Assembly (NCBI GenBank): GCA_964035015.1
Contig: OZ036003.1
Span: 748,525-812,524 of the forward strand
Source of the DNA: Corallium rubrum
Taxonomy: Eukaryota; Cnidaria; Anthozoa; Scleralcyonacea; Coralliidae
Direction of reading: 5' to 3'
DNA: 64,000 nucleotides
Part shown: one piece after another, positions 54,061-64,000 of the stretch
Position numbering within the stretch: the stretch's first letter is position 1
Layout of the letters: each line of letters begins with the position of its first letter
Notes under the pieces: generated by a model
Told to the model about the DNA's origin: nothing
Seen by the model: only the letters and a program-made list of their open reading frames with translations
The model's database searches: none
Program-made: the position numbers and the translations under genes

Positions 54061-56708
54061 GAAGGTAAATGAAGATGTGTGCATTTTTCTTGATCGCTTT
54101 ACTGAAGCAGGTTTGAGACAGCACCTTGTTCAGTATAAAGGAGTAGTAGCCATACTTAAAGATGAGATGTATGAAACTCTCAGGGCCATAGTCACGGAAA
54201 AGGAAATGGGTACAGTATGCAGGCTTTATGAAGGTGATTCCATCAGTTCTAATGTTGGAAACAATGCATTACGCGTCAGTACCGAGCAAACATGTGTATT
54301 GCTGGGAGGATTCATACAGGTTAAAAACTTTCTCTCTGAAGTGTATCCAGGTATGGTATCATCGCAAAATGGATTCGAACAGCGGTTTCTCTATGCAGTT
54401 GTAAAGTCTAAGGCAATGACCAGAAAGGAATCAGAGACACATGTGCGCAACATGCAAGAATAGAATCTCCATGATCTCTCTGAGGTCTATGATGCAGTGT
54501 ATAGGGATCATAAAGACGGCGTAACGTACACGTTCTCAGGAGGCGTTGGACCTCTAACCAGTTTGATTCTGAGATATGCCAGATTTTAAACAGCAAGTGG
54601 CGTGTAGGTGTACTTATTAATGATGATGCGGAGATAGGTAAAGATCGGCGGCAAGTTGTTTGCCTAGCTGTGATCTTGTATGTCCTATACATATACACCC
54701 GGAGGGTGATATTCCAGTGTCATGGAGTAGTTTCTCATGTTGTTGGTAGCCGCTACATGGAGTATGCCATTGTTGTTATACTGAGAATCTTGACGGCTTA
54801 TTATATTATTGACGACTGTTTAGAGTATATTATAATTGACTATGTTTGACTTTTTAATTAGTTTTCTTTTGTTATTGAAACAATGCAAGTGCTTACAGTT
54901 TGCATAAAAGGTCGCGTGTGCAGCTGATAATTTATTCATGTTTAAATGGCCTAAAAGACCACACCTGTAATGCCGAAACTTTCTTTAATAAAATGGTTTA
55001 GAATCGACTCTGTCTTCAGCCATCCAGCTGATGAGAAACTACTTTAGGAAGCAGAAAAAGACCATTGATAAGGTATTTAAAATATACGTTTTATGACTTG
55101 TTTTTGGGTATTTTTGTGCTAGGTGAGAAACACATGCCAGGTAGGGGTGGACCTGGTGGTAGACTGTTTACTGGTAGACTATAATATGGTCTCCACCTTG
55201 GCAAGTACTATTGCCTGACGTTTTAAAGTACTACAGAATGAACAGTTTCCTTTATTCACCTTATTCTATGACATGTCCATGAAAAGTATTTAAAAGTAAT
55301 ATTTTTTGTTAGACTGGCTGAGAATTATCCATTTGGGGAGTGAAATTGTCTGGTGTAACACCCAGGCATATACCCTGGAATTTGAGTTTTAGAATTTTTA
55401 AGGGGCAAATTCCCCAGCCTGCCTTCCAAAAACTTTTTTCGAATTCCCCATGCTCCATGTCCAAAAAGCAGTCAAATGCCCCACTGTCCGTTGTGTTGAG
55501 TCTATTACAAGATGACTGTAATAGTTAGCAACCAGTGTCCAGCAAAGCAGTCAAGGCAATCTGTCAGCAATCAACTGCAAATGATCCGGGTATTTATAGT
55601 GTATAATACAGAATTTTACAGAAACATTTTAAGAAATCATTTGATGAATTTCATAAATCATTCAGACCAACATCATCCAGCCAAGTCTTGACAAAATCCA
55701 AATCCTTCTGTTTAAATACGCTTAGTAATGACATTGTGGTCTCCATGGGCTCCACCATTTTGTCAAAAAAGACTGAGAAACAGCTGACTAGTCAAATTCC
55801 CCTCCCCCGATCAAATTCCCCTCCCCCAATCAAATTCCCCACTACTGAGTTTTCCTTACATCAAATGCCTGCCTCGCGGGAACAGGGTGTACCCGGGGCG
55901 ATGTTACACCTTCAAATTGATCGGTGCATTAGACAAAAATAATGCATCAATACATTTTATCCTAATTCTGAATTACAGTATATTGATTACTCTATTTCAT
56001 TTATGACCATGTTGTTATTTATGCCAACTTTAAATCTTTTGAAAAACAGATTCTAGATTCCATGACAACTGGAGCCCTGTTGCAGAAGAAACTACTTGAG
56101 CATGCTGGGGCTGTGGTTAGCATCAGGATATTCAGAAACAAATATAATTCCAGCCGAAGACCAACAAAAGAGGAAATAGGTGATGTGATGTCTTAACTCG
56201 AAGAAGAGGGTTTGGGTGTCTATGTCCAACATGGTAATGCAATGGCTTTCCTGAAACAACTCCTATCTGCAATAGAAGAAGGAAAGCTACAGCATTACAA
56301 TGTCTCACTAGCATAGTACAAAACTGCATTCTGTATAAAACTTTGACCTTCCCAATCAGCTACGAGATGTCTTGCTGTCAAAGGACCCCCTTGGAAAAAA
56401 CATCGAGGACTACCTACTAGAAGAACAAGAAAATATTCTAGAGTTGTGAACATAATTTTTAAGTTAAATTAAGTTTGGCATCTTATTGTAGCCATCACTT
56501 TAAAGTTTTGAGTGTCAACATTGACAATTTCAATCTTTATGTTGAGTTAACTTATTTTCAGAATATCTCTATAGGAGGATTTAGTGCATGATTACATTAT
56601 TATAATTATACTGAGGGATTATTATAAAAGTTGGTGACATGAAACCAGTAATATATATGTTGTTATTCAAAGGATCGATTAGTATTTTCAGTTTTATCAT
56701 AAATGTAA

Positions 56709-56782
56709 TATATATATACAGTATATATATATACAGTATATATACAGTACATATATATATATATACAGTATATATATATATA

Positions 56783-56818
<36 letters not shown>

Positions 56819-56912
56819 TATATATATACAGTATATATACAGTATATATACAGTATATATATAGTATATATATAGTATATATATAGTATATATATACAGT
56901 ATATATATAATC
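56709..56912. repeat. TA/TATACAG microsatellite
   Basis: Alternating TATATA runs with ACAG interruptions (ATATACAGTATATATAC type). It produces spurious open frames of repeating Tyr-Ile on both strands. Confidence 0.9.
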
Positions 56913-56945
56913 GAAAAAATGGAAGAAACGCGGTCAGGATGATTC

Positions 56946-57407
56946 ATAATAAAAGCAAATAAAACGTTCACTGACCAGAATAATTTATTGAAACGAGCTT
57001 TCGGCTACCAGACTGTAGCCTTCAACGGGTATAGGATTAATGGAAACAATTTAACATATATATTTACAATCGGAAGCTATAATTAGTTATGACGTGTGTG
57101 TGGTATGTGTTTGCGAAGAGCGTGTGTATATTAATTAGACGGCGTTTATTTCTTCGCGAGAAGAATGGCGTATTGCCCAGGAATCGGTTTAGAGTTATTG
57201 TCCGCTTCATTTGTCAAGGCGGTATGCCAAGACTCTAAAGTTTTTCGGTTTCGAAAATTGCCCTTATCGATAACTTTTCCATTTTCAAAATCAATGCTGT
57301 GGTCGTTTGTCCATGCGTGCTTGGCAATGTTTGAACCTTTCGTGTTCCCGAAAGCTCGTTTCAATAAATTATTCTGGTCAGTGAACGTTTTATTTGCTTT
57401 TATTAAG
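56946..57407 (-). mobile_element. Penelope-like retroelement fragment (GIY-YIG end)
   Basis: A leftward frame at 57146-57364 encodes GNTKGSNIAKHAWTNDHSID, FENGKVIDKGNFRNRKTLES and WHTALTNEADNNSKPIP, the C-terminal part of a GIY-YIG endonuclease as found in Penelope-like elements. About 55 bases (TTTCAATAAATTATTCTGGT to the TTTTATTTGC stretch) occur at both borders in inverted orientation. The left border also has a hairpin GGCTACCAGACTGTAGCC. TA microsatellites abut both sides. A 5'-truncated remnant. Confidence 0.6.
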
Positions 57408-57430
57408 TATATATATAGTATATATATACA

Positions 57431-57490
<60 letters not shown>
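57407..57490. repeat. TA microsatellite
   Basis: Long perfect TATATA run adjoining the Penelope-like fragment. Confidence 0.9.
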
Positions 57491-57493
<3 letters not shown>

Positions 57494-57699
57494 AACCTCT
57501 CCGTCAACGGCTACTAAACTCTGTCCCTCCTGCAGGTGGCCATTGTAGGTTCAACCATATGTTCACAGAAAATCATGCCAACATGTTCCATTTTAATATT
57601 GATGTTTTGTTTATTAATTAATATTTACATGATTGCATTATATTGGGATCATCATAAAGTTGTTGACATTGAACATATACTACAGTAAATGTCATTGTT

Positions 57700-58462
57700 G
57701 TTTCCTTGAGCATATAGTAATATGGCTTGATCATAAAAAGCTATTCAGGTCTGTGCAGTGTGAGGTTATAGAAGTGTTGACTGTGGACTTTACAAATTGA
57801 CTGTATGGGAGTGTGGACTGGGCTGTGGACTTCTAGCAGTGTGGGATATGGACTTTAAGAAGTGGCTGTATAGTAGCTAGTGTGGATGTGGACTTGTACA
57901 ATAGAAGTGTGGACTGTGGGCTGTGGACTTTAAGAAGTGACTGTATAGAAGTGTGGACTGTGGACTTTAAGAAGTGACTGTATAGAAGTGTGGACTGTGG
58001 GCTTTAAGAAGTGACTGTATAGTAGCTAGCTATAGTGTGGACTGTGGGCTGTGGATCAGAAGTGTGGGCTGTGGACTTCAAGAAGTGACTGTATAGTAGC
58101 AAGTGTGGACTGTGGGCTTTAAGAAGTGACTGTATAGAAGTGTGGACTGTGGACGTATACAGAAGTGTGGACTGTGGACTTATAGAAGTGTGGGCTGTGG
58201 ACTTCAAGAAGTGACTGTATAGTAGCTACTGTGGACTGTGGGCTTTAAGAAGTGACTGTATAGAAGTGTGGACTGTGGGCTGTGGACTTATAGCAGTGTG
58301 GACTTATACAGAAGTGTGGACTGTGGACTTATAGAAGTGTGGATTTATACAAGTGATTGTATACAAGTGTGGACTGTGGGTTGTGGACTTATAGAACGGT
58401 GGGCTGTGAACTTAATATAGCACTGTCGACTTTATATAGAAGTGTGGACTGTGGACTTTAAG
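57700..58462 (+). repeat. Dispersed repeat with minisatellite, copy B, left part
   Basis: Begins with AGTAATATGGCTTGATCAT and AAAAGCTATTCAGGTCTGTG, then about 680 bases of imperfect units (GAAGTGTGGACTGTGGACTT; AAGTGACTGTATAGTAGCTA). It shares its left end with copy C and its units with copy A. A hAT element splits it at 58463. Confidence 0.8.
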
Positions 58463-58470
58463 AAGCGAGG

Positions 58471-61400
58471 CAGGGCCGTCGAGAGCCAGAACGGGCCCCG
58501 GGTCATGTGTGTGCGGGCCCCCTCCGATATTTTTAGTTTCAAGAGTGTTATCGTGAAGTGAACAAACCAAACGCAAACCATCGAATTCGCAGTATATTTG
58601 GTAATTTATTCACTTATAATACGTTACGTACTATAAGTGAAGTATTAAAAGTACAAAAACTGTCAAAAAGCAGATAATAGTCTGTGAATCTCTGTAATTT
58701 CTAATACTACTTTCTTCAGTTATTGCAGTTAATACTTTGGTGGCTTTGTTCAGCAAGAAAGCTTTGCTTGCCTTCTTAACAACAGCCAAAAACATAAAAA
58801 TCAAATATTGCAAAGAAACAGATTACAGTTTGCACAATACTACGGTCTTGAAACGTCAGTGTAGTTTTAGCAAAAAGCTTTGCGTGCCTTCTTGACAGCA
58901 AAGTCACTGATAATGTCTTGAAAGTCACTACGCTTTGCAAGTTCAGCCTCGATGCTCAACATTGCGAGATCGTTCAGTCTTCCTTGACCCATAGTGCTTC
59001 TCAAAAAGTTCTTGATGAGTTTCAGCTTACTAAACGAACGTTCAGCGGAGGCTACGGTAACGGGCAAGGTACAGAACATCCTCAACGCAGTACAGATATT
59101 GCAGAAGATCTCTTCCTACTTGAACTTTCTGATAGTGTTCAAAAGCTTAAGAGGACCCAAAGATTCTTTTCCAAAATTAGCGCTATGGATGACTTTAAGA
59201 TGTAGCACCTCTTCTCCAACTCGTTTTGGGAAATATCATCGGGATACTTCTTACCCAAAACTTCACAAGCCTGAAGAATTTGGTCTTCCGATAATTGCAA
59301 ATACTGCCAAAGAAAGCAATAGAGATCGTTGATGCTGTTTGCGGAATCGTAGCGTGTTGTTAGGCCTGCTATTACAGAATCCACGATGACGTAAAATACG
59401 TTCTGCTTGAATGCACGATCCTCTTCGCTCTCAGCACTTCGATCATCAGTAGTTGATTCCCCCATTTCCTCATCTTGAGGTTCGTTGAAAAAAGCTCCTC
59501 GTCTTCTTTTGCGCTTTGATGGAAATTCTGTTGAAATGTTCGCAGCATTGGCCACTAATTTACATTCCTTTAAAATCAAAGGCCATTTCTCGCGCAGCTC
59601 TTTAAGGCCTTTAAGTAGACTCTTTAAGTTTGACACTTCGACATCAATTGTTGCTTTCCTTGCTTGGATGATTTGGTTCCTTTGGTCAATTGCTACTAGG
59701 ACTTTTAACCACACGGAAGACATTACAAGGCAGGTGAACGATGACATGTATTTTATGGACCCATTTACATCTGTTGCTGTCTTCGGAGTAAGATTCAGAG
59801 ACAGGAGCTCTTGTAGTGCCACTTTTAGGCCAGGTATATGAGTTGCGAATGGTCGGACACTAGCAACGCGATACGTCCATCTTGTGCCAGACAAGTCATG
59901 CAGAGAGCATACGATGTGACGTTGTAAAATCTGCCATCGTTGAGGACTACTGGAAAAAAAGTTGTAGACTGTTTGAACCATGCCAAAATAGGTAACAGCC
60001 TCGGTGCAGCTTGCAGCGGAATCCGCTCCACACAGATTTAATGAGTGGCAGCCACACGGAGAGTATAAGCACAAGGGGTTGATGGTAAGGATATGCTGTT
60101 GAGCACCGTTGTATTTGCCAGACATATTTGCAGCGTTGTCGTAGCCTTGCCCTTGACAATCAGCGATTGGTATGCCATACCCATTCAGTGTTTCCAGGAT
60201 TAGATTGGCAATCTCAATCCGTTTTGTGGCAGCAATCAACGAAGGCCAAAAAGCGTTCTCGGACCACGTAACTCTCGTTCTCTCTTGTCAGGTATCTCAG
60301 GATGAATGTCGTTTGCTCTATATGGCTAGCATCTGGGGTGGCATCAGCCATGACGGAGTAGTACTTTGCATGCTCTCGTTCATCCAAAACGTATCTCCTA
60401 ACATTAGCAGCACAGAAGCTAATGAACTCATTTTGCGATTCTGGTGAAAGGTAGTGAGCTTGCAATCGTTCTCCTTTTTGTTGCACCCGGAGGTGCTAAC
60501 GACGACTGTGTTGGCTGATCGATTGAATAGGAAAACAGTCTACATGGCAAACAATAAATTGCCTCTTTTTTAGGGCTAAAAACGATCCAACTTCGACTGC
60601 TTGTTTCACCATTTTGTTTCCTGACTTTGAGGACAGAGGTAGGGAATTTATTACCAACAACATCGCATGGAAATTGACTTGGATGAGGAATATGACCAGC
60701 CCTGACAATTTCCTCCAATTCATTTGGTGTTGGAGATCCAGTTAAGGTTCCAACATCAAAACTGAATGGTGCAATGGGTGCAGACTTTATACCGTCCTCT
60801 TCACAGCTACAGGTGGTCAAGTGATGCTTCTCGCTGTCGTCGTCATCATCAACATCAGCCTCATCTTCTACATCAGCATCCGCAGCATGGTAAGCGCCAG
60901 AATCGGTTATTTCCACTTCGCTTGTTTCAGTTGTTTGTCGTCGTGGTTCAATGACTACAGTTTGCGCGGGGATGTCTTGCGACGCTTGTTCAAGCTCCGC
61001 TTCTGACCCTGATTCAGCATTGTCTTTGAATGCGCCAACATCAAACAAGGTACGAGAGCCTTTCTTTTCTGCATTAACCCGTTGTTGTTTTTCTCGCCTT
61101 TTTATGGCACCAGATTTATGTTGATAGGAGGACATCACAATGATCAATGATCACATCGATGATCGAATGGATCGATCACATTGCTGAAAAAGTTCCGAGG
61201 CCGGTTGTGGTTCACTGATTCTCAAAGAAACAAATGAAATGTAATACCCAGACAAAGAGACAGCCCGGAAGTGCAGACGAAATAGTTGCATGTTGCGTCT
61301 TATTTTTAAATAATAATTAAATTACGTGTAAAGTGTAAACTATTGACTACACAGCCGGTTTTCCCACGTTTTTTTAAAATTTTGTATAGTTGCATGACCT

Positions 61401-62022
61401 GAATCTGAAAATTTAAAACGTATCTTAAATTCAAAGAAAGTCGGCAACCTAGGGTGGAACTGTTTATGGCCTGATTTAATTTGGACTTGTTTGTCTGTTT
61501 GATGCGTGAATACGGCAGTCTTGAAATTTGAACCTTTGAGAGTGAGTTGTATTAATACAGATACAACGTTCAAGTCCAACTAAAAGTTAGCTTATGACTG
61601 AGGTGGCGGGCCCCTACGTTTTGCCGTGACTTGTCTACTAATTACTCTGTCCAGAAAGCTGAAAGCAGCAGGGTCTGTATCGACTGTATGTTTTGATCTG
61701 TAGTCTGTAGAAATGAACAGCTACAAAATATTTCCGTTGACATACTTTTTATGCCCCCGACCATTTTGCTAGGCTGGGACTGGGGCCCGTAACTCCGTTA
61801 GTTTTGACAAAATATTATATTATTATTATATTATTACGAATACTAAGCCAGGACCAGAAAGTTTCCCAGCAATGATCAACTTACCAAGGTTTTGCTCGGC
61901 CCAAGCGGTAAGTTTTTGATAATTAATATTATAATATATGACATATCTTCATAGACTGAATTTTTTGCAGGCCCCGGGGTAATTACCCCACCTACCCCCC
62001 CCCCCCCCTCTCCACGCCACTG
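58471..62022 (-). mobile_element. hAT DNA transposon, dead
   Basis: An element of 3,552 bases with ends CAGGGCCGTCGAGAG and, inverted, CAGTGGCGTGGAGAG. It is flanked by a perfect eight-base duplication AAGCGAGG (58463-58470, 62023-62030), the hallmark of hAT insertion. It encodes a ZMYM1-like transposase on the minus strand. C-runs near 61990-62008 are probably slippage. Confidence 0.92.
58867..61147 (-). pseudogene. hAT transposase, ZMYM1-like type (frameshifted)
   Basis: From 61147 leftward the basic start (SSYQHKSGAIKRREKQQRVN) and an acidic linker lead to the beginning of a TTF-type zinc finger (NGETSSRSWIVFSPKKEAIY, CLPCRLF). Sequence then jumps near 60490 to QNEFISFCAANVRRYVLDER, so the rest of the finger and a helical stretch are missing. 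The catalytic region follows: YYSVMADATPDASHIEQTTF with the first Asp; a shift near 60220; GQGYDNAANMSGKYNGAQ with the second Asp; CGCHSLNLCGADSA; and a CHDLSGTRW-like block (HDLSGTRWTYRVASV). After another shift near 59150 the dimerisation end reads LPVTVASAERSFSKLKLIKN and MLSIEAELAKR. About two frameshifts and one internal loss. Confidence 0.85.
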
Positions 62023-62330
62023 AAGCGAGGACATGTGTCCAATTAATACGAAATCATTTGCCAAACATGGATATGTTGAATATTTAATGTACTGAGAGCT
62101 GCATTAACAAATTAAGAAATGCAAGTTTTGATAACGTATACTGTGCTCCGGTACTTACAGAAACAACCTTCGAAACTCGCATAAACTACATAAATTTACA
62201 AAGAAGAAGTGGTTTAGTTTAGATGTAAAAGAACCCTAACTATAATTCAAATCTCTTGTCACCGTCAGCCCGGTTAGCCAGGCTAACCTGGCTCATGTAA
62301 ATAGCCCCTAAGTCATGTTTATGTTGAAAT
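62023..62330 (+). repeat. Dispersed repeat, copy B, right tail
   Basis: Matches the tail of copy A (39759-40130): CGAGGACATGTGTCCAATTA, AATTAAGAAATGCAAGTTTT, and AGCCAGGCTAACCTGGCTCA near the end, with an extra segment of about 90 bases in the middle. Confidence 0.75.
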
Positions 62331-63090
62331 GAGGCAACCAGCTAGCCGAGGGCTGGTTTTCTTTCTAACACTGTTTTTTGCTTTTGTGGGCCAATGACCT
62401 ACAGTAGGCTGGAAATGTTTATTCTAAACTACCAATGTAAATATCACTTAAGGAACAATTGTAATTAAGTAAAACGTGCTACCAGGGCTGTCCCATAAAA
62501 GTTTGCTACTTGCAAAATAAATACATGCACTGTAGCTTGTCTTGACTGATAGTTTTTAAAAAGCTTTTCATTTCTCAAATATGTTTATTCTTGTGTTTGT
62601 CAAAAATTAAAAACAAGCTCAAAAAGCATGGTTTTGGACTTCATGGGAAAGTTATTAAAACAGTCGACTAGGTAAACAAGTCAGCCCGGGTAGGAGGGTT
62701 AGCCCCACTCACGTAAACACAAATGAAAACTGCCTCAGTAAACCAGGCCAGTTTGGGTACCTAGTGGTTTGCCTCCATATTTGGCACCCCCTATGAAATA
62801 AATTGTTGATTTTTTTCTGTTATTAAATTGTTCTTGATTTCTTATTTCTTATACCATTTCTTATATATAAATACTGTATAATATATGTAGTGAATAAAAC
62901 TGTTGTGTTTACTATAATTTTATATCCTATGACATGCACTTAGAACAACTGCATGGTGATTTATAACTTAAAGGTGGTCTACAGTCGGTTCTGCGCATGT
63001 GCCAAGTGGGGGGCTCCACCGGAAATCGGTTTATCGTTCCCAGTCTAATCGGCTGTGCGCGTTGTTTCCATCGTGTCAGTGCTCGAGGAA
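62331..63090. other. No gene recognised
   Basis: AT-rich with no supported coding frame. The last 130 bases become CG-richer ahead of the ATG at 63091, as a promoter would. Confidence 0.4.
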
Positions 63091-63318
63091 GATGACCGAC
63101 GCACAACCTTCGACTCCTAAACCTCAAGTCAAGACAAACGATACATTGAAAAGAGTACTACGCTAGAAGAGATGCCTCTAAAGTGTGCTTACTTGATGCT
63201 TTTGAGAGATGGAAAACGGTAAAGTTAGAAAATAATCTAAAGAAGGAACTCGATTTATACGCTGCTGATAAATCCATGTCGGACTCACTGATTTTTTTAC
63301 TAATATTTCTTCAGTGAC
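63091..63318 (+). pseudogene. First-exon fragment of a multicopy family protein
   Basis: ATG at 63091: MTDAQPSTPKPQVKTNDTLK. After about one base shifted near 63150 it continues as EYYARRDASKVCLLDAFERW and KTVKLENNLKKELDLYAADK. The motif 'ARRxAxxxxLxAFERWxxxKxExxL...D.ELA' is one I associate with N-terminal exons of large uncharacterised cnidarian and fish families. It then runs into a stop at about 63316. Later exons would be off the window or absent. Confidence 0.4.
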
Positions 63319-64000
63319 AGTGTTTCCTAGGCATGTTGATGAGCCCTGACATTGGGTGAAATAGCTAAATACTATGGATCTATAAGTCAACATGCTAATT
63401 CAGTGATTAACTGTACTTGTATTGCATGTTATTTCACTTGTTTGTATATAGGAAAAAAATATATAGACAAACCATTCTCAATATTTCCAAGACAATACAG
63501 ATTCATGACCAAAGTTAAAAGAATTTATTAATTTAACTTCTCCAACTATTATTAATCTAACCCTGCTGGCTGAATATGTAAATACCAATATAATCCATTG
63601 TTTAGTATGAATAGAATTACAGTGCAAGAAAAGTGTTTTAATACCCCAGATAGTGTCAAAAAATGTACATCTAAAATGAAGGTCTAACATTTAGGCAAAC
63701 ACTCTTCGTCAGAAAAATATGATTAGGGCCATCGTTCGAAACATCGATATCAGACCTTCCATTTCGATTTCTGATACACTGGTTGCTTATATCATTGACT
63801 GTTGGGAATTCACTGACAAAAGTATGATATGTATACTATCATGTATATATATTATATATAACTATAATTTCGACATATTTGTCAACATACATGTATGCAA
63901 TACATGTAATAGCGTGTGAATTCCTTTGTGTTAAAATACATGCAATGATATAAGCAGCACAGTATTGAAGAGTGTAGAAAATAGGAGTTAAAATGTAACA
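63319..64000. other. No gene recognised
   Basis: AT-rich. On the minus strand near 63700, CTGACGAAGAGTGTTTGCCT resembles Penelope-like element tails, without a hairpin-GAAAC core. Open frames here lack any motif. Confidence 0.35.

Larger units (their letters stand above)
52544..56312 (+). pseudogene. DUF3987-like family gene (interrupted, degenerate)
   Basis: The first part, 52544-52891, encodes MASPPKKLKISEDFILSIAK, IPWPTVAPDYFVEWI, MAILPSIAALLGPRSVV and CISPPSSRKSQAFKHG. The second part from 54065 encodes VNEDVCIFLDRFTEAGLRQH, ILKDEMYETLRAIV, VCRLYEGDSIS, CVLLGGFIQVKNFL and QNGFEQRFLYAVV, then a stop at 54461 and shifted frames to about 54840. A block near 56050-56315 (SMTTGALLQKKLLEHAGAVV, EEEGLGVYVQHGNAMAF) looks like the C-terminal winged-helix-type end, with an in-frame TAA. 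The order of an S/G-PP loop region, an 'L.DE' strand, a G-G-F-hydrophobic region and R-F resembles DUF3987-type primase/helicase-associated proteins. The call is by pattern. Probably dead. Confidence 0.5.

Noticed and set aside
56639-56971. Tyr-Ile repeat open frames on both strands (also near 57400-57500)
   Set aside because: Translations of TA microsatellites with no other coding sign.
57770-58462. CRISPR-like or coding repeats in the GTGTGGACTGTGGACT array
   Set aside because: Units vary in length and abut without unique spacers; frames give only short Ser/Pro-rich shadows.
63690-63730. Second hammerhead-like motif on the minus strand
   Set aside because: CTGACGA is present but no adjacent hairpin followed by GAAAC; only a tail resemblance to Penelope-like elements.

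Overview
This window looks like nuclear DNA of a marine invertebrate, most likely a cnidarian. That is an inference: the DNA is AT-rich, has GT-AG introns, and is packed with gene families and transposons familiar from anthozoan and Hydra assemblies. I recognise no conserved housekeeping gene, tRNA or rRNA. Almost every reading frame I can explain belongs to a mobile element or to one of several multicopy, poorly characterised metazoan families. Most of those copies look degenerate.

Layout. 1-3.7 kb: exons of a SAMD3-like family gene (+). 4.27-5.16 kb: a recent direct duplication of a foldback unit. 5.8-28.6 kb: a CxxC zinc-finger gene split by a 21.1 kb Polinton/Maverick (6952-28048, target duplication CTTAAG). 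The Polinton carries DNA polymerase B, a retroviral-type integrase, both capsid proteins, a packaging ATPase, a BRO-N/VRR-NUC protein, a probable late transcription factor and several small membrane proteins. A Ty3/gypsy element (22314-26423) sits inside it. 29.7-37.9 kb: two multi-exon genes lying head to head, a second SAMD3-like copy (-) and a C2H2-finger family gene (+). 38.1-41.6 kb: a dead PiggyBac whose two halves face opposite ways around a minisatellite-bearing repeat. 41.9-52.2 kb: a DDE-transposase/OTU gene (-) interrupted by two very young Ty3/gypsy elements (43004-47418, which looks whole, and 49003-51681, which is broken). 52.5-56.3 kb: a divergently oriented DUF3987-like gene (+), its exon interrupted by a short Penelope-like tail that itself holds a 1.04 kb MITE. 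56.7-62.3 kb: a Penelope-like fragment between TA microsatellites, then a second copy of the minisatellite repeat split by a 3.55 kb hAT. 63.1 kb: a fragment of another family exon.

Within the Polinton, the left block reads mostly leftward (polymerase, transcription-factor-like and membrane proteins) and the right block rightward (penton, integrase, hydrophobic protein, major capsid, ATPase), diverging near 17.4 kb. Order of events read from the sequence: the zinc-finger gene came first, then the Polinton (outer arms about 95% identical), then the gypsy inside it (LTRs differ at about 6 of 207 positions), with the two gypsies in the OTU gene most recent (LTRs identical, or one difference in 113). 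All positions were read by eye. No alignments or searches were run.
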